From Casuarius casuarius (taxonomy: Eukaryota > Chordata > Aves > Casuariiformes > Casuariidae), in the NCBI GenBank assembly GCA_003342895.1, contig PTFA01000029.1:744001-808000 (forward strand): a DNA stretch of 64,000 nt, written 5' to 3'. Every line of letters begins with the position of its first letter. Position 1 is the stretch's first letter. The position numbers and the translations under genes are program-made. A model generated the notes under the pieces. The model saw only the letters and a program-made list of their open reading frames with translations. It did not search any database and was not told the origin of the DNA. Below are positions 1-11,256 of this stretch, one piece after another.

Positions 1-527
1 CAAGCAGCCATCCTGCCTGCTTGCCACTCAGCTTCACCCCCAGCCCCAATTCATTTGGCAGGTATAACCCAAAGTAGTGTCTGTATAATCCATATGGATG
101 ACTCTAAGCTGTGCTTTCTGTGGTGTTGTGTAATGTGTGGATTTAAGACACTATTTCTCTGTGTGGATAGTAGAGCAGATTTTGCAAGCCAGACAGCATT
201 ACAGTCTAGAATTCATATAACAAAGGGAATGATTGTGTTTCATAAAGTTAAAAAAGCAATAATGCAAAGATGTCAAGCTAGGAACAAGTCCAAATAAAAA
301 CCTGCATTTGAACAGACGCTCTTTGGGCTTATCTGTTGGCCAGCTTCCCCTACTTTAATAGCTTTCTTTTTCTATTGTGTAAACTACTAAATGTATTGCA
401 GTGGTTTCTGTAGCTGTCACAGGAACGGCAGGTGTTTTTACTCCTCAGGGATGATATTCATCCTTCTGTCTATCTCTTAATGTACTAATATAGCTCCATT
501 CATACCACACCTTGTAATCTTTAGCAT
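1..527. other. Anonymous non-coding stretch
   Basis: I see no gene, RNA or recognisable repeat here. The longest frame is 80 codons (55-297, plus strand) and its translation has no domain, signal or compositional sign of a real protein. An AATAAA lies near 294-299 but no transcript context supports it as a used poly(A) signal. Confidence 0.6.
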
Positions 528-628
528 AGTTCTTCTTACAACATCCCAGGGAGGTAAGCAAGTACTGAGAGGTGAGGAAGCACTTTCCCCATTTTATAGA
601 AGTGAGATAGGAAAGACACACAGGACAG
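528..628 (+). repeat. MIR-like ancient SINE remnant
   Basis: The order of two blocks resembles the core and 3' part of MIR-type tRNA-derived SINEs: a segment like 'cttacaacatcccagggagg' at 534-553, followed by 'ccccattttatagaagtgag' at 587-606 and a run with 'acacacaggacag'. MIR and its amniote relatives are known as worn fragments in bird genomes. The match is by eye to the family's typical order of motifs and is strongly diverged, so subfamily and exact ends are uncertain. Confidence 0.4.
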
Positions 629-2262
629 TTTTTTGGGGTTTTTTTTACAGCATGTAAGCATCTATTGTTCATTTAGGAGAAAAATAAAACCTCTTTTGAA
701 TCTGTTTGGATTCATGCATGAAGACTGTGGTAGATCAAGGAGGTGAACCCTAGTGTGCCATCTTCAACCTTCAAAGCAGGTTTCCCTTGGGGAGGCCAAA
801 TGCTCACTCTGCAGACAAAGAGGTTTTCAGCCCTAACAATACTGGTGGTTTTCCATTTTGGCTTGGCAGACATCCTCTATAACCAACCTGTAATATACAA
901 AAGATTTCCTCCTGCTGGTTTCAGTTACATATCACTTTCCCTTCCAAATAAATCAACACTGATTTTTAGGCAGGACTGGCTTCTCTAGCTAAAACTTGTT
1001 AGTGAGCGAAATAACTAAAAAGAGAGAAAAAGTATAAGAAATACATGTATGAGATCAGTTCAGAAGAAATCAAGAGCATTCAATGCTCAAGTAAAGGGCA
1101 ACCTCCATTCAAATGCTGTCATGCACTACAAATGATGACCCAATGGAGTGAAAACAGGAAGATGAAAAATTAGATGAAAATGAAATGCAGGAATTCTGTA
1201 GTTCAACTTCACAGATTTTGTATTCCGGTTTAGATTTTGACTACAGCATGAACAAATATTGAAGTGAAAAGATTTCCCAGTGGATAACAGGACCTTGGCT
1301 TGCAACAGCCAATAGCAGAAGAGAATGGTTTTCTCCTTCTATGCTAATTCTCCTATCATGAAAGGATGCCTTTGAGAATGTTATTTAAATTTACGGAAAC
1401 CTAAAAAACAACCTCTCTAGAACACTCAACTGTATTTTAAATAAAATTCTACTTAGAGGACAGTTTCAAGTTTCCACTGAAAGAGTGGTTTTACATTCCA
1501 ACCTTTTTTATAATAAACTCAGATCAGGTTAGACCTCTAATCATATAGCAATAGCTCTCTCAAGTTTTCTTTTGAATCTATCTCTCTAAGTGACCATCAG
1601 CTTATAGGTACTATCTGTTTTCTACATGTTGACTCTGGCATGAAAGGTACCTTGGAAATAGCTAACAGATAGGATAGAAAGCCCACCGTTTCATTCAGAT
1701 GACTTGAGAGCTATACTGGAGATGCTCACATTGTTTTCAATTACACCATAATTTATCTGAAGTATTTCGGTTAATGGAGGGTCATTAAAACCTTGCATAG
1801 TTTCATATAGAGCACAGTTTCCCTGTAACATTTCCAGTTCTGTATGTACATGGTGCCACTGCTGAATACATTTACTTAGTTCATACCAATAACACAGTGT
1901 CACTACTCAACAAATGCATGACCACTTTCCGATCACAAAGAGATAATGACGAAATATACCTCATTTTTGCATTCCATCATAACCGGGTTGTACTGGTATA
2001 TGAAGGTATCAGTTAAAATTTATTTACAGTTCAAGGTGAGGAGTAAAGCTGTGTAAATGCTCCTGCCCAGAAAGCTACTGAATTCTTGATTTTTGAATGC
2101 AATTGAGGTGGTTTTGTTTATCTATATTTCTGTAGCAGCTGGTGACTCTACTATTCTATGCATTATACAGGAAACAACATATGACAATTAATTTCCCAAA
2201 AACTTTCCACTCTGAATAGATAACAGCAAGAAAGAAAGGAAAGATGATTTTCCATGGTTTCC
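629..2262. other. Anonymous non-coding stretch
   Basis: AT-rich DNA with only short frames (81 codons or fewer) and no recognisable domain, RNA gene or transposon. Frames at 743-988 (plus) and 1691-1903 (minus) have random-looking translations. No promoter or CpG cluster is visible. Confidence 0.6.
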
Positions 2263-2368
2263 TAGAGGAAAACTGATCTTTGCATTAAGTGGCTTTCCCA
2301 AATTCATGAAGGTGGGCTGGGAAACTACTTTTGTAAATAGAACTGAACCCAGATCCAGCTCCATACCT
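2263..2368 (+). repeat. MIR-like ancient SINE remnant
   Basis: The series 'agaggaaaactga' (2263-2275), 'ttaagtggctttcccaa' (2285-2301) and 'gaactgaacccagatccag' (2340-2358) follows the order expected in the 3' half of a MIR-type SINE: gaggaaactgag, then ttaagtgacttgccca, then gaacccagg. This is the better of the two MIR-like matches near this end of the window. It lacks the tRNA-related head. Identification rests on motif order, not on alignment. Confidence 0.45.
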
Positions 2369-4619
2369 TAACACCTGTGTCAATTATCCTTGAACACTTT
2401 AGCAATTACTTTGGTGAGGCATAGGACACCAGAACAGTGCATACTAAGTGTATATTGGATGATAACTGAAGTAAATGAACTTCAAGTGATTTCCGTGTGT
2501 TTGGATTGTCACTGCCTATAGTTAAGGCTGCCCAAAAAATTCCATTAAAATATCTTAGTTTTAGCTTTCAGAGCCAACAAGTTCTGGATGAAATTTCTAC
2601 CTTCCATCTAAATACCTGGTTAGCGATATTAACACTTGCTCCATTGACTGCTTTGGATGTTGTTCTGTGCCTCTGTCTATAAGCCTGCTCCAAAGCATTA
2701 AGCTTCTTCAACACAAAAGCCCTATCACCAAGAATATCTAAGAAAAACTCCCTACATGTTTAATTTTGAGTACCGAATACACACAAATAGCTGCTTATGA
2801 GAAACTATTCACAAAAATATCTGGGATACCATTTCAAATAGCAATGGTAGCCTCCTCTAATTTAACTCTCCTTTCAGCAAACGCATTCTTTGTATCTTGC
2901 TGGACCAATGAAATATATGGTTACTCTGAGATGCTTAGTATTTTTATTGTTGTAGTTTATCATTAAAGTACAGGGCACCAATTAATTTAAAACATTTTTT
3001 CTTATTTAAATAACAGTTATTTCTAAAATCTCAAGGTCTGTGATGCAGGATCATCCAGATTCCAAAACCTTAAGAGTCTGGAGGTCCAAAGGCAAATTCT
3101 GATTTATTCAGGATCAATAGCACAGGAAAATCCAGAACAACCTGAATCTCTTCACCGGGTTGTTTTTATTAGGTCATACTGATGTTACTGATCTTTTCGT
3201 CTTCAGAACCTGGCCCATTTCCTTCCCTTTGACTTCTGTTTAAAATTCCAGACAATTCCTACAGTCTGCTCTTCTCATAAAGAGATAACGTATTACTGCA
3301 CTTTCTCCTACTCAAGCTACTGTAACATCCTTCCTTGAAAAAAATACTCAAGGAAAGTGCTCATTTTTGTCTTGCAGAAGAATGATTTCAAAAATGCAAT
3401 TTTTTTTTTCCTATTCTTTGACCTGCTCTGCAGATGGAGTAGTAAAATTCATTATGGATGTTGTCATTTCCCTTCCAGTTCCATGTTCACAAATAAACAT
3501 TTCATTACTCAATCAGTATGGAATATTTTGTAAAATGTGATTTTACATGATCAGAGACAGCTCATTCATGAGTAAAGCAGGCCAATGATGGAAAAGAACA
3601 AGTCTGTTTTTTGAAGCAATACCAGTCATCTGAGCCAATGCACACTACCATCTGATTAGCAGGCTCTCACACCCAAAATCGCTGAGATAAAATAGTTGGC
3701 AGAGTTTTGTTATTTTGAGCATACACTCCTCCACGTGACATGAAGATGTCACTCTGCTAGATGCATGCTCACCTACTGTTTGCATTACTTGATCCCCATT
3801 ACCTGTCTGTATTTCCTCATTTATTTTTTTTCACTTGCTGTTGGCAGCATTATGGATGTCCCTAGAGGAAACATTTTATGAACTGGTTTTCATTTGCTTC
3901 TTGTTGTTTTATAGATGTCTAAAACAGCAGCTTATACTATGTGTTGTCAGTGGCCAGACTAGGAGGGTGTGTCCCAGTATGTTCCATTCTCATATCCAAA
4001 ACATATATGATCACAGAAAGGAACATCAGTGGAACACCGGGGTTTTTGTTTTGTTTTATTTTTTGCTTTTGCCAATGTTTTAAAATTCATATCTATAGTT
4101 CCAAAGTCCCATTTTAACCATTCAGTGTACACATATATGTGCAACTGCTTGAATTCATCTCCACTAAGTTATCTGGTAAAATCCAATTAGACAGTTTCCC
4201 AGATTACACAGCTCCATTTTAGCTAGCTGTTCCCAGCTGGATGTACATCCAAAGGGCACTGCTTTAAATTTAAAAGCCCTCATCCAGCTTTCCTTTAGCC
4301 TGCCTTATGTAGTCAACCAGCTACAGACTTAGAAAATGCTCTCATTCTGTATCCACTATACATCCCTACCTACACCTCCCTGACTCTTTTTTCCTGCTTC
4401 TAGACAACAGTGCCTTCTCCCACCTTGACTTGAAGAGACTTACCACAAAAAATAGCTTTTATTCACCACCATCCCTCCTGCTTCTTCCAGGTCTGTTGCA
4501 CCATGAGGCCCAGGAAACAATAATAAGACTGAGCAAACACAAAAACAAATCAGTCCCTTGGCTCATTAATTACTTTCTCCTACAAAGCTAGACCAAGGCC
4601 CTGATGACCACTTTTCCAT
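2369..4619. other. Anonymous non-coding stretch
   Basis: No supported gene. Frames of up to 82 codons (for example 3835-4083, plus) are hydrophobic because the DNA is T-rich, not because a membrane protein is evident. An A/T-rich section (2960-3010) and a T-run near 3402-3410 are ordinary low complexity. No known interspersed repeat was recognised. Confidence 0.6.
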
Positions 4620-6840
4620 CTAATACTTTTGCCTTTGCAAATCAGGTGTCATAAACGGGTCACTCACTGTTTCCTTCTGGCTAACAAGTGTCAGCAGGAC
4701 TGTGTACCATGTACCACTCCCCTCTTGCCTTACCTCGGAAACTAAAATGTGTAATGGCTTTAGTGGATGTTAAATCTTCGATTCATTATGTCAAGTCTTG
4801 GTTTTACCTTTCCCTAAGGCCATCACCATAAGAAGTGCAGGTAATTTTCACTCATAGCAGACTGTGACATCAACCACCATGACCCTTCTACCTTTAAGAT
4901 ATTGGCTTATCGTTCTCTTCTCTGAAAAAGGTTTCAAGGTTCATCATCCACGGTTGCCTCTTCTGTCCTCCCCCAAGATGTTATTCAGCCACTTTGGCTG
5001 CTGATACAGGTACACTGTACCTGGGAGGATCCCAGGACTGTGGTAGCCAGTCTCTTGAGTATCTGGCAATGTCTGCAGTTTATCTTTGTATCCTTTTGGC
5101 TGCAACCAAGCAACAAGATATGCAGCCACTTATATCTTCAGCTTCACAAAAAGTTGTCCCTTGAGTATTCTTTGGTGTTTCCTGATCCAGTCACTGCTGA
5201 GTAGTCTTTGAAGTGCTCTCCCTACATCTCTGATTCTTGGAATCAGACATGGAATTGGTGGAATTTGCTTTTCCTCCAATTGCACAAATTATCTGCTCTT
5301 GAGGACAACAGACTTCTGCTCACTGAGAACATCTTTGTCATCTGCTTCCACTTGAGGCACTGTGAGAGTTGAGATGGGATAGCACTAATAGCAGTGCCTC
5401 TCCTTCTTCTTACCTCTGCTTCCAGCCGCAGCTTCTGGTGTTGTGCTCTGGAAAGGGGTATCAGAAAGCTGATGGATCATCCTGTCCCCAGGTTGAGCAA
5501 GCCTCTGTGGAGCCTCACCTCCAGAGAGGGAATAAGGCTGTCAATAGTGTCACTCTCAGTCCTATGTTCTTTCTTTTTGAATACAAAAGGCTATCATGCA
5601 CACTGGGTGATAGAGCTATTCCTTGGCTGCCTTTCAGTTGTGGTCATCCAAGGAGATGAGGGTGGTCTGGTGCATACGTGACCTTTGGCACAGGGAATGC
5701 ATTCCGTATTTGTAGTTTTAAGTGCTTACCCAATCATCTCCAGCCAAGAGTTTAGCTCAGAAGTAAGGTCTGGTTTCAAAGTCCGATCCACTGATTCATC
5801 CACACGTCTAATTCTCTGGCTCATCTGAGGCATGTTTAGTCTTTTGTGCCTATTTTACAGGCTTCACAGTTATTAAATGTGTTAAAAAGTTCTTGATGTG
5901 AAATCCACAACACTTCTTGGCTTGTGTTTCCAGACCACAGACTTTGCATATAGACTCTGCTGTACTGAGGTTCTTGCTCTTTGCAATTCAGGACTCACTT
6001 AGCAGGACAAGATCAAGTCTTCAAAAGCTAGGGCTGTGATTCTGTTCCTGCCATATGAACCATCCCATTCAGGCTCCAGCTTGTAGTCCAGCAGCCTCTC
6101 TGAATAACAGGGGGAGACACCAGGTCAGCTGCTTTACCCTGACATGTTGAGCAAGCACTGGCCCATCTGACAGTGAGCGTCCTTAAGAATAGCCACAACA
6201 ACACACTTCCAGTCATGATTGGCCTCTGCTTGCCAATGCTTCTCACTTATTCAGGACTTTTGGTTCGGGGATCAGGGCTGGACAATGTTCTTTAGCGCTA
6301 TCTGGGACCTTTCTTGTGACCAGCCAGGGGATAATCAGCCATGATTATCCCTTAAGATCCATTGGGAAGATACCAGGACCCTTTTCTTTTCAACCCTTTC
6401 ACATTCTTGATAACCTTCTTGGCCAATATAAGAATCTCAAATCAAGTATCTCCGCTTGCCTTCCTTTTAAGCCTAACTCAGCCAGCAAAAGGCTAGTAGT
6501 CGTTTTCTACTTGCCTTTATAGGTTCCACAGACCTCTAGGACAAATGGGATTTTGCATATATATACCTCTTCTGTGTATTTTCCAGGATTATTGAGTCTT
6601 GACCTGTTTGTCTCAAACCACTGTTGGATTCATAGGAATGCTCTTCTTGCAGCCCACTTCTTCACCCAGGATAGTCCAGGTTTCACCTGGGCTATGATGA
6701 GCTCTGAGTATTTCAAATTGGGCAAAGCAAGACCTGGTCAGATAAGCACTGAGATAGAAAAGTTAAAATACAGGCAAAGATCTATGTGGCAGTGTTGGGA
6801 TTTTTTTTTTTTTTTTGATACAGGGAATTTTAAACAAGAG
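4620..6840 (-). pseudogene. Possible ancient retrovirus-like (envelope-like) remnant, degenerate
   Basis: On the minus strand this block has several broken, overlapping frames whose translations look more protein-like than the surroundings. One frame (6216 down to 6028) opens with a hydrophobic, signal-peptide-like stretch (Met, then a Leu/Val/Trp-rich core ending Ala-Ser-Ala) followed by Cys-rich sequence. Further along, about 5755-5670 on the same strand, another frame has a Trp-containing helix-like stretch leading to Asn-Thr and a Cys-x-x-Cys pair (codons at 5701-5687), an arrangement reminiscent of the surface subunit of some retroviral envelopes. Stops and frame changes interrupt every segment, so nothing functional is encoded. 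I found no LTR pair, no clear polymerase motif and no convincing transmembrane-subunit Cys motif. It may instead be another old retroelement or chance. Confidence 0.22.
6801..6816. repeat. T16 homopolymer
   Basis: An uninterrupted run of 16 T (A16 on the minus strand). It lies just upstream, in minus-strand terms, of the possible retroelement remnant. No target-site duplication that would mark it as a retroposon tail was seen. Confidence 0.9.
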
Positions 6841-8149
6841 TATTTGACTAGTTTTTCCAGATGATACTGCCAAAACACAGTTTTCTTAACCTTTAAACCT
6901 GACTACGTAATTGTTGCATGAATCAAAAGAAAAATCGGTGACAGGTATGAACAAAGAAAATCTGTCATTTATTTAGAAAGGGGAAAGATTTATGTGGCAA
7001 GTAAGAGAGCAAATAGAGTTGTGGGGGGGAGGGATAGAATGAAGCCAAAAAATAATAATAATAATGTTGAAATTAAATTATTTCCCTAGGTTGAAAAGAA
7101 ATTTCACTTATAATTAAAAAGCCTATACGCATGTGACCTGCTGTCATCTAGAAACAATTATAATCCTTCAGTGGCTGAGAAAACAGATGCAGTCCCTCTG
7201 TATAGCTAAATTAAACCCAGTTCTTTCTCCCCCTTTGATAAGACATCCCAAAGTGAGCCAGCATACACAGCTATTACACACTAATTAGTGAGACAAGGCA
7301 CAGTCTCAGATTACCAAGCAACCAAGCAGCCACATGGTCATAGCCCATTTCTGTCTGCCTATCTGTCCCCTTGCATCTTTAGTCCATAAGAGTAGAATGA
7401 AATAATAGCAAAACGGCAGCCACAATGGTCTAAAGAGGCAAATTTCATGGAGAAAAGTAGTATGTTTTATTAGGCAGCTAATATAGCTGGAAAAACCAAG
7501 CAAACTTTCAGGGTCTTTAATCTTTCCCAAAGGCTCGGGTGCCTAACGTCTTGTCGCTTTTCCCAACTATGCCAGTTAGTTTAATGACCTTGCCTCCTTT
7601 ATATCAGTGCCAGGACAGTCTGAGGCCATTCACTGCCTGTCTAATCCAGGGGGAAAGAGCAAGTATTCTACAGTTTTAGCAACCGGTACAATGGGAGGAA
7701 GAGAGCTAAACTGCCACCCCACATTTCTTGCATTTCAAGTATAAATGTCCTGCTGAACTCTGGCAATGTTAAAGCAGCCTCTTGGCTGTTGGAGGCTGCC
7801 TGTAGGACTATCATTTTGTAGCAGAGACCGAAAGTGAAACAAGATGACCCTGTGATGAGCGCTGGGGCCTGAAGTCATTTCTCTTACAGCATAAAGCTGC
7901 TGAAAAGACTAGTAATTGGAGACTGCACTTAAGAGGCTGTTAATAGGATTCACCTTTCTAACCAGTGTGGTAGCTGGTAGGGTTACCTCTGAGGTCATTA
8001 ATTAGTCTCCACTTTAAATGAACCTTCCTCCACGCAACTTAATCTCACTAAACTTTGTGACTTCAGCGCTGTCTCCATTTCAGGCATATGGCTTTTCTTC
8101 AATGAGGCTGTTAGCATGGTAATTCCCTCCTTGCCAACAGCGATCAAGA
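6841..8149. other. Anonymous non-coding stretch
   Basis: No gene supported; frames are 74 codons or fewer. The only repeat is a short (AAT)5 tract at 7051-7065, next to a G7 run near 7023-7029. A good 3' splice-like string (ctcttacag) occurs at about 7881-7889, but no exon with a coding frame follows. Confidence 0.6.
7051..7065. repeat. (AAT)5 microsatellite
   Basis: Five direct copies of the trinucleotide AAT. A simple-sequence tract with no evident association. Confidence 0.9.
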
Positions 8150-8640
8150 AATAATAAAACAATTTGGAATCTTCATTCATACATTAAGCTTTTTTATCAA
8201 ATAGCTACATTTGCATCTTAAATGTAGATTATTAAAAGGCTGCTGATTTCAATATGATGTCAAATTTAGCAAAGAACACAGTGTGCTTACTTCTAAGGCT
8301 CATCTCTGCTTTACTTCTTTTCCAGAGGCTTAGGAAGAAGGAGTTGCTTAATGAACCTTTGTTAATATGCACATTTATATGCTCTGATTGGCCCCTGCAG
8401 CAGCCAAGGAAAACCTGTGAAAAGACAGCTGCTGGAGTTACCAAAAAATCCGAGCTAATTGGAATTATTAATTGTTTACAGTAATATTTATTACAGAGAG
8501 AAAAAAAATAAAGGAACTGATTGAAACCCCCTCTATTTTTAGAACAAGGCAGGCTGCTAACAAAATGACAGTAACAACGGCTGTCTGACATGTAGCTGTT
8601 AAATGGCATATGATCAAGTATTAATTATGGATTTTTTTTT
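8150..8640. promoter_or_regulatory. Candidate conserved non-coding / enhancer-like block
   Basis: A repeat-free AT-rich block with dense developmental-type binding sites: paired homeodomain-like sites (ctaattggaattattaattg around 8454-8473), a CCAAT-type site (gattggc at 8386-8392), an E-box CAGCTG (8428-8433) and several AAT/TTA-rich cores. Frames overlap on both strands here (8254-8484 plus; 8232-8609 minus), with no domain recognised. The regulatory role is inferred from motif density and absence of repeats only. Confidence 0.25.
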
Positions 8641-8984
8641 ATTCCAATCCTACAGGCAAGATCAAAGTATGGGCTTCATATTAAACTTAATGTTTTTGTT
8701 CCTTTCTGTCTGCAGTTCACAGAAGTCAAACCAAGCAAGGTCTAGCTGTTATTGGTTTCTACTTCAGCAGTTTCAGGACTCCTTTCTGCTAGGTGCTGGG
8801 TAGGCAGGTAGGTAGCAATAGCTATAGAATACGAAGTCTGGACAAGCAACGCAGATGTCAGCCCTGCTGAGCGACACTTCAAGCACGTGATTAATCCCAC
8901 AGACCTCAGCAGTTGCTAAGCCCGTGTTTAAGTGCTTTGCTGACTTGGAGCCAAGGGTTACAGGAAAGGACCTGACTCAGAAAG
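8641..8984. other. Anonymous non-coding stretch
   Basis: Short spacer with no gene. A small GTAG-type repeat (taggcaggtaggtagcaatag near 8802-8821) is the only local structure. Confidence 0.55.
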
Positions 8985-9050
8985 GGTGAAGACTCAGAGC
9001 CAGCAGTGCAGCTGGGAACTGAGTCCAGGGCTGCATCCCCTGCCAGCACC
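8985..9050 (+). repeat. Weak MIR-like SINE fragment
   Basis: The string 'cagtgcagctgggaactga' with flanking 'gactcagagccag' and 'gtccagggctgcatcccc' is reminiscent of the 3' end of MIR-type SINEs (cagagctgggaatagaaccca, then ctcctgactccc). The match is short and could be chance. Confidence 0.22.
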
Positions 9051-11210
9051 TTCTTCACGAGATTGCCCTTCCTTCCCAGAGTCCCAGCCTCTCCACTGTC
9101 AGCCCTTGCTCTTCAAGGCACAGTGGGATGAATTTCTTAAATAAAAAGAAAAGCTACTGATGAAAAATACAGAAGTATTGCAAAAAGCTGAGGTAGTCTG
9201 TCATGGTGGGGGATTGTAGCTCCAACTGGACTTGACCCAGAGGATATTGGGATGATGTGCTGAACCGCCGTGCTGAACTGTCATGCTGGGACGAGAGTCA
9301 GGCCAGGAGAAATCCTCTAGTCTCTGGAGGGGCTGCCTGAGGGGGAGGAATGAGTGTTTTGCATTGCTTTTGAACAGGAGGACCCAAACTTCACTGTTCA
9401 GCTAAGGGCTGCCTTGGCAATTTGCCAAGAGCCTGAGGGCTGCCCCTAATCTACATAGGCATTTGCATAAGTGCTTTTTATTGTCGTTTCTGAGGTTATT
9501 TTCCTCTTTTTTAAATCAGCAGTAGAGACACAACCAGGATATATCCTTGCTCTGGATTTCTTTCTTAATTTGAAGTTCTTGGAAATGTTCTTGGTAATGT
9601 CGGCATGTTTTTTACATGACAGGTATCCTAAATGCAACTTGTGCATCTGGGTTTGAAAGGAAGAAAGCAATGCATAACACAAGTGCTCCTCATGCCATGT
9701 TTAGCCTGCTCTGGTACAGCTGTTCCCAGGGAGCAAAAGCCCTTGTGCACCCCGTGGAGAGATCTTCTGTGCAGTCCAGCGGGTAGGGAATTGGGCCTGG
9801 AGTACAATACTCTTGAGTGCAGGATCAGGAGTGAGTACTGCAAAATACAACACAGCCTGGGACTGTATACCCTGTTCTCAAACATTATAAGAAAGCATGT
9901 GCGGCTGGGGAGAGGTTCAAACATTTCAGATGTTTTGGCTGCTTCCATGCCCATGCTATTCATTTCTTAGTAGTTCTGTGGCTTAAAGGAAGGAGAATAC
10001 TTCTCAGTATATCTTATGCTCCTAAGAAATATGCCAGAATATAAATCAGCTACTCAGGCTATTTGCTGAAGATAGGGTTTGTCTATTTGCTTGCATTTGT
10101 TTTATCTTCCAGAGAAGCTGTTTAAAAACTGCTTGTTGGTTAAATGCTTAGCTGATCAACTTTCTCCTCACCATGTAATACAGGGAGCATTTAAAGAAAA
10201 TTGCCTCATGAACTTTAAATACTAGGCCAAATATTATGTTATGTCTGCTGGATTCATTTGAGTGCACTGTGATAAGCATACTGTAGCAAGTCCCGTATCA
10301 CTGAGATCTACTCCGGCTGTGCTGGAGTCAAAATAAGTCTTCATTGCTAGTTACTTACAGCAGTTGGTCTTTTGCAGAGACTGCAACCTGATGGCATCGT
10401 GACTGGGAGGGTAGGAAATAGGGCTGAGAACCATGACACATTGTTCTCAGTTGTGGCCTTGATTTGTCCTATGAGTTTGAATACTCGTCTGTAACCCATG
10501 AGGACTGCCACCCTCCAGTATGCGCCTAGCAGAAAACCATGGATCCTTCCCCCAGGTTTCCACAATTTCTGGTGCACAGGGATATCTTGGAGTAATACAA
10601 ACCACCCCTTCCCTGCAAGTAGGAGGGTCAAAGGAAGGAGATTTCTGTGCAAGGACAGGGAAGCTGAGAGTTTGGCAGGGATGGGAACAGGGGGAAAATG
10701 ACCTGATAAAGGTCAGTGACAAACCACATCCTTGCATATCAGACAGTACTGGAAATTCTCCTTCCTTTTAAGTTGAACTCCAAAGCCACTGTGGTTTTAT
10801 TTGTGTGTGGTCAGTAGAGGAGGTTCAGACAAGGAGAAGCTTCAATGCACAAATCATAAAAGCTCAGTAACAACCCAAATAAAAAGAAAAAATGAGCAAA
10901 TGAAAGAGAATCCACCAGTGAATATATTTCAATGTCATACCTAGACTCATTTCATAGTTTGGAGGAGTGCAGGAAGATGACTAACGGTTTATGAATACTT
11001 GAAGCTGGTAACAGGAAGACTTTTTGTTTGTTTAAAAAATTAATTCCAAGGTCATCCTCCCTCCGTTGCTTTTCCACAGTGAGAATAGCCTGGTATTTCC
11101 AGTTAGCAAGTCCTGCAAGCTCTGAGCATGCAGTAGCTCTGTGGAGTGCCTGACCTTGCCTGAGGAGAACTAGGATCTCAAGAGTGTAAAAGGCGTGGAG
11201 CTCAGTTGCC
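9051..11210. other. Anonymous non-coding stretch, somewhat GC-richer
   Basis: No gene supported. Frames of 111-112 codons lie antiparallel at 9628-9963 (minus) and 9632-9970 (plus); such mirrored frames are typical of chance. Other frames near 10347-10771 also overlap on both strands. No repeat family was recognised. Confidence 0.55.
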
Positions 11211-11256
11211 TGAGGAAGCTTCTGCCCTCTCTGAATGTGAGGAAGCTTCTGCCCTC
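11211..11256. repeat. Two-copy 19-bp direct repeat
   Basis: The 19-base unit tgaggaagcttctgccctc occurs perfectly at 11211-11229 and again at 11238-11256, separated by 8 bases. This is a recent small local duplication. No coding or RNA context explains it. Confidence 0.9.

Noticed and set aside
9628..9970. Two antiparallel frames of 111 and 112 codons over the same DNA
   Set aside because: Mirrored frames usually reflect low stop-codon density on both strands; neither translation resembles a known protein.
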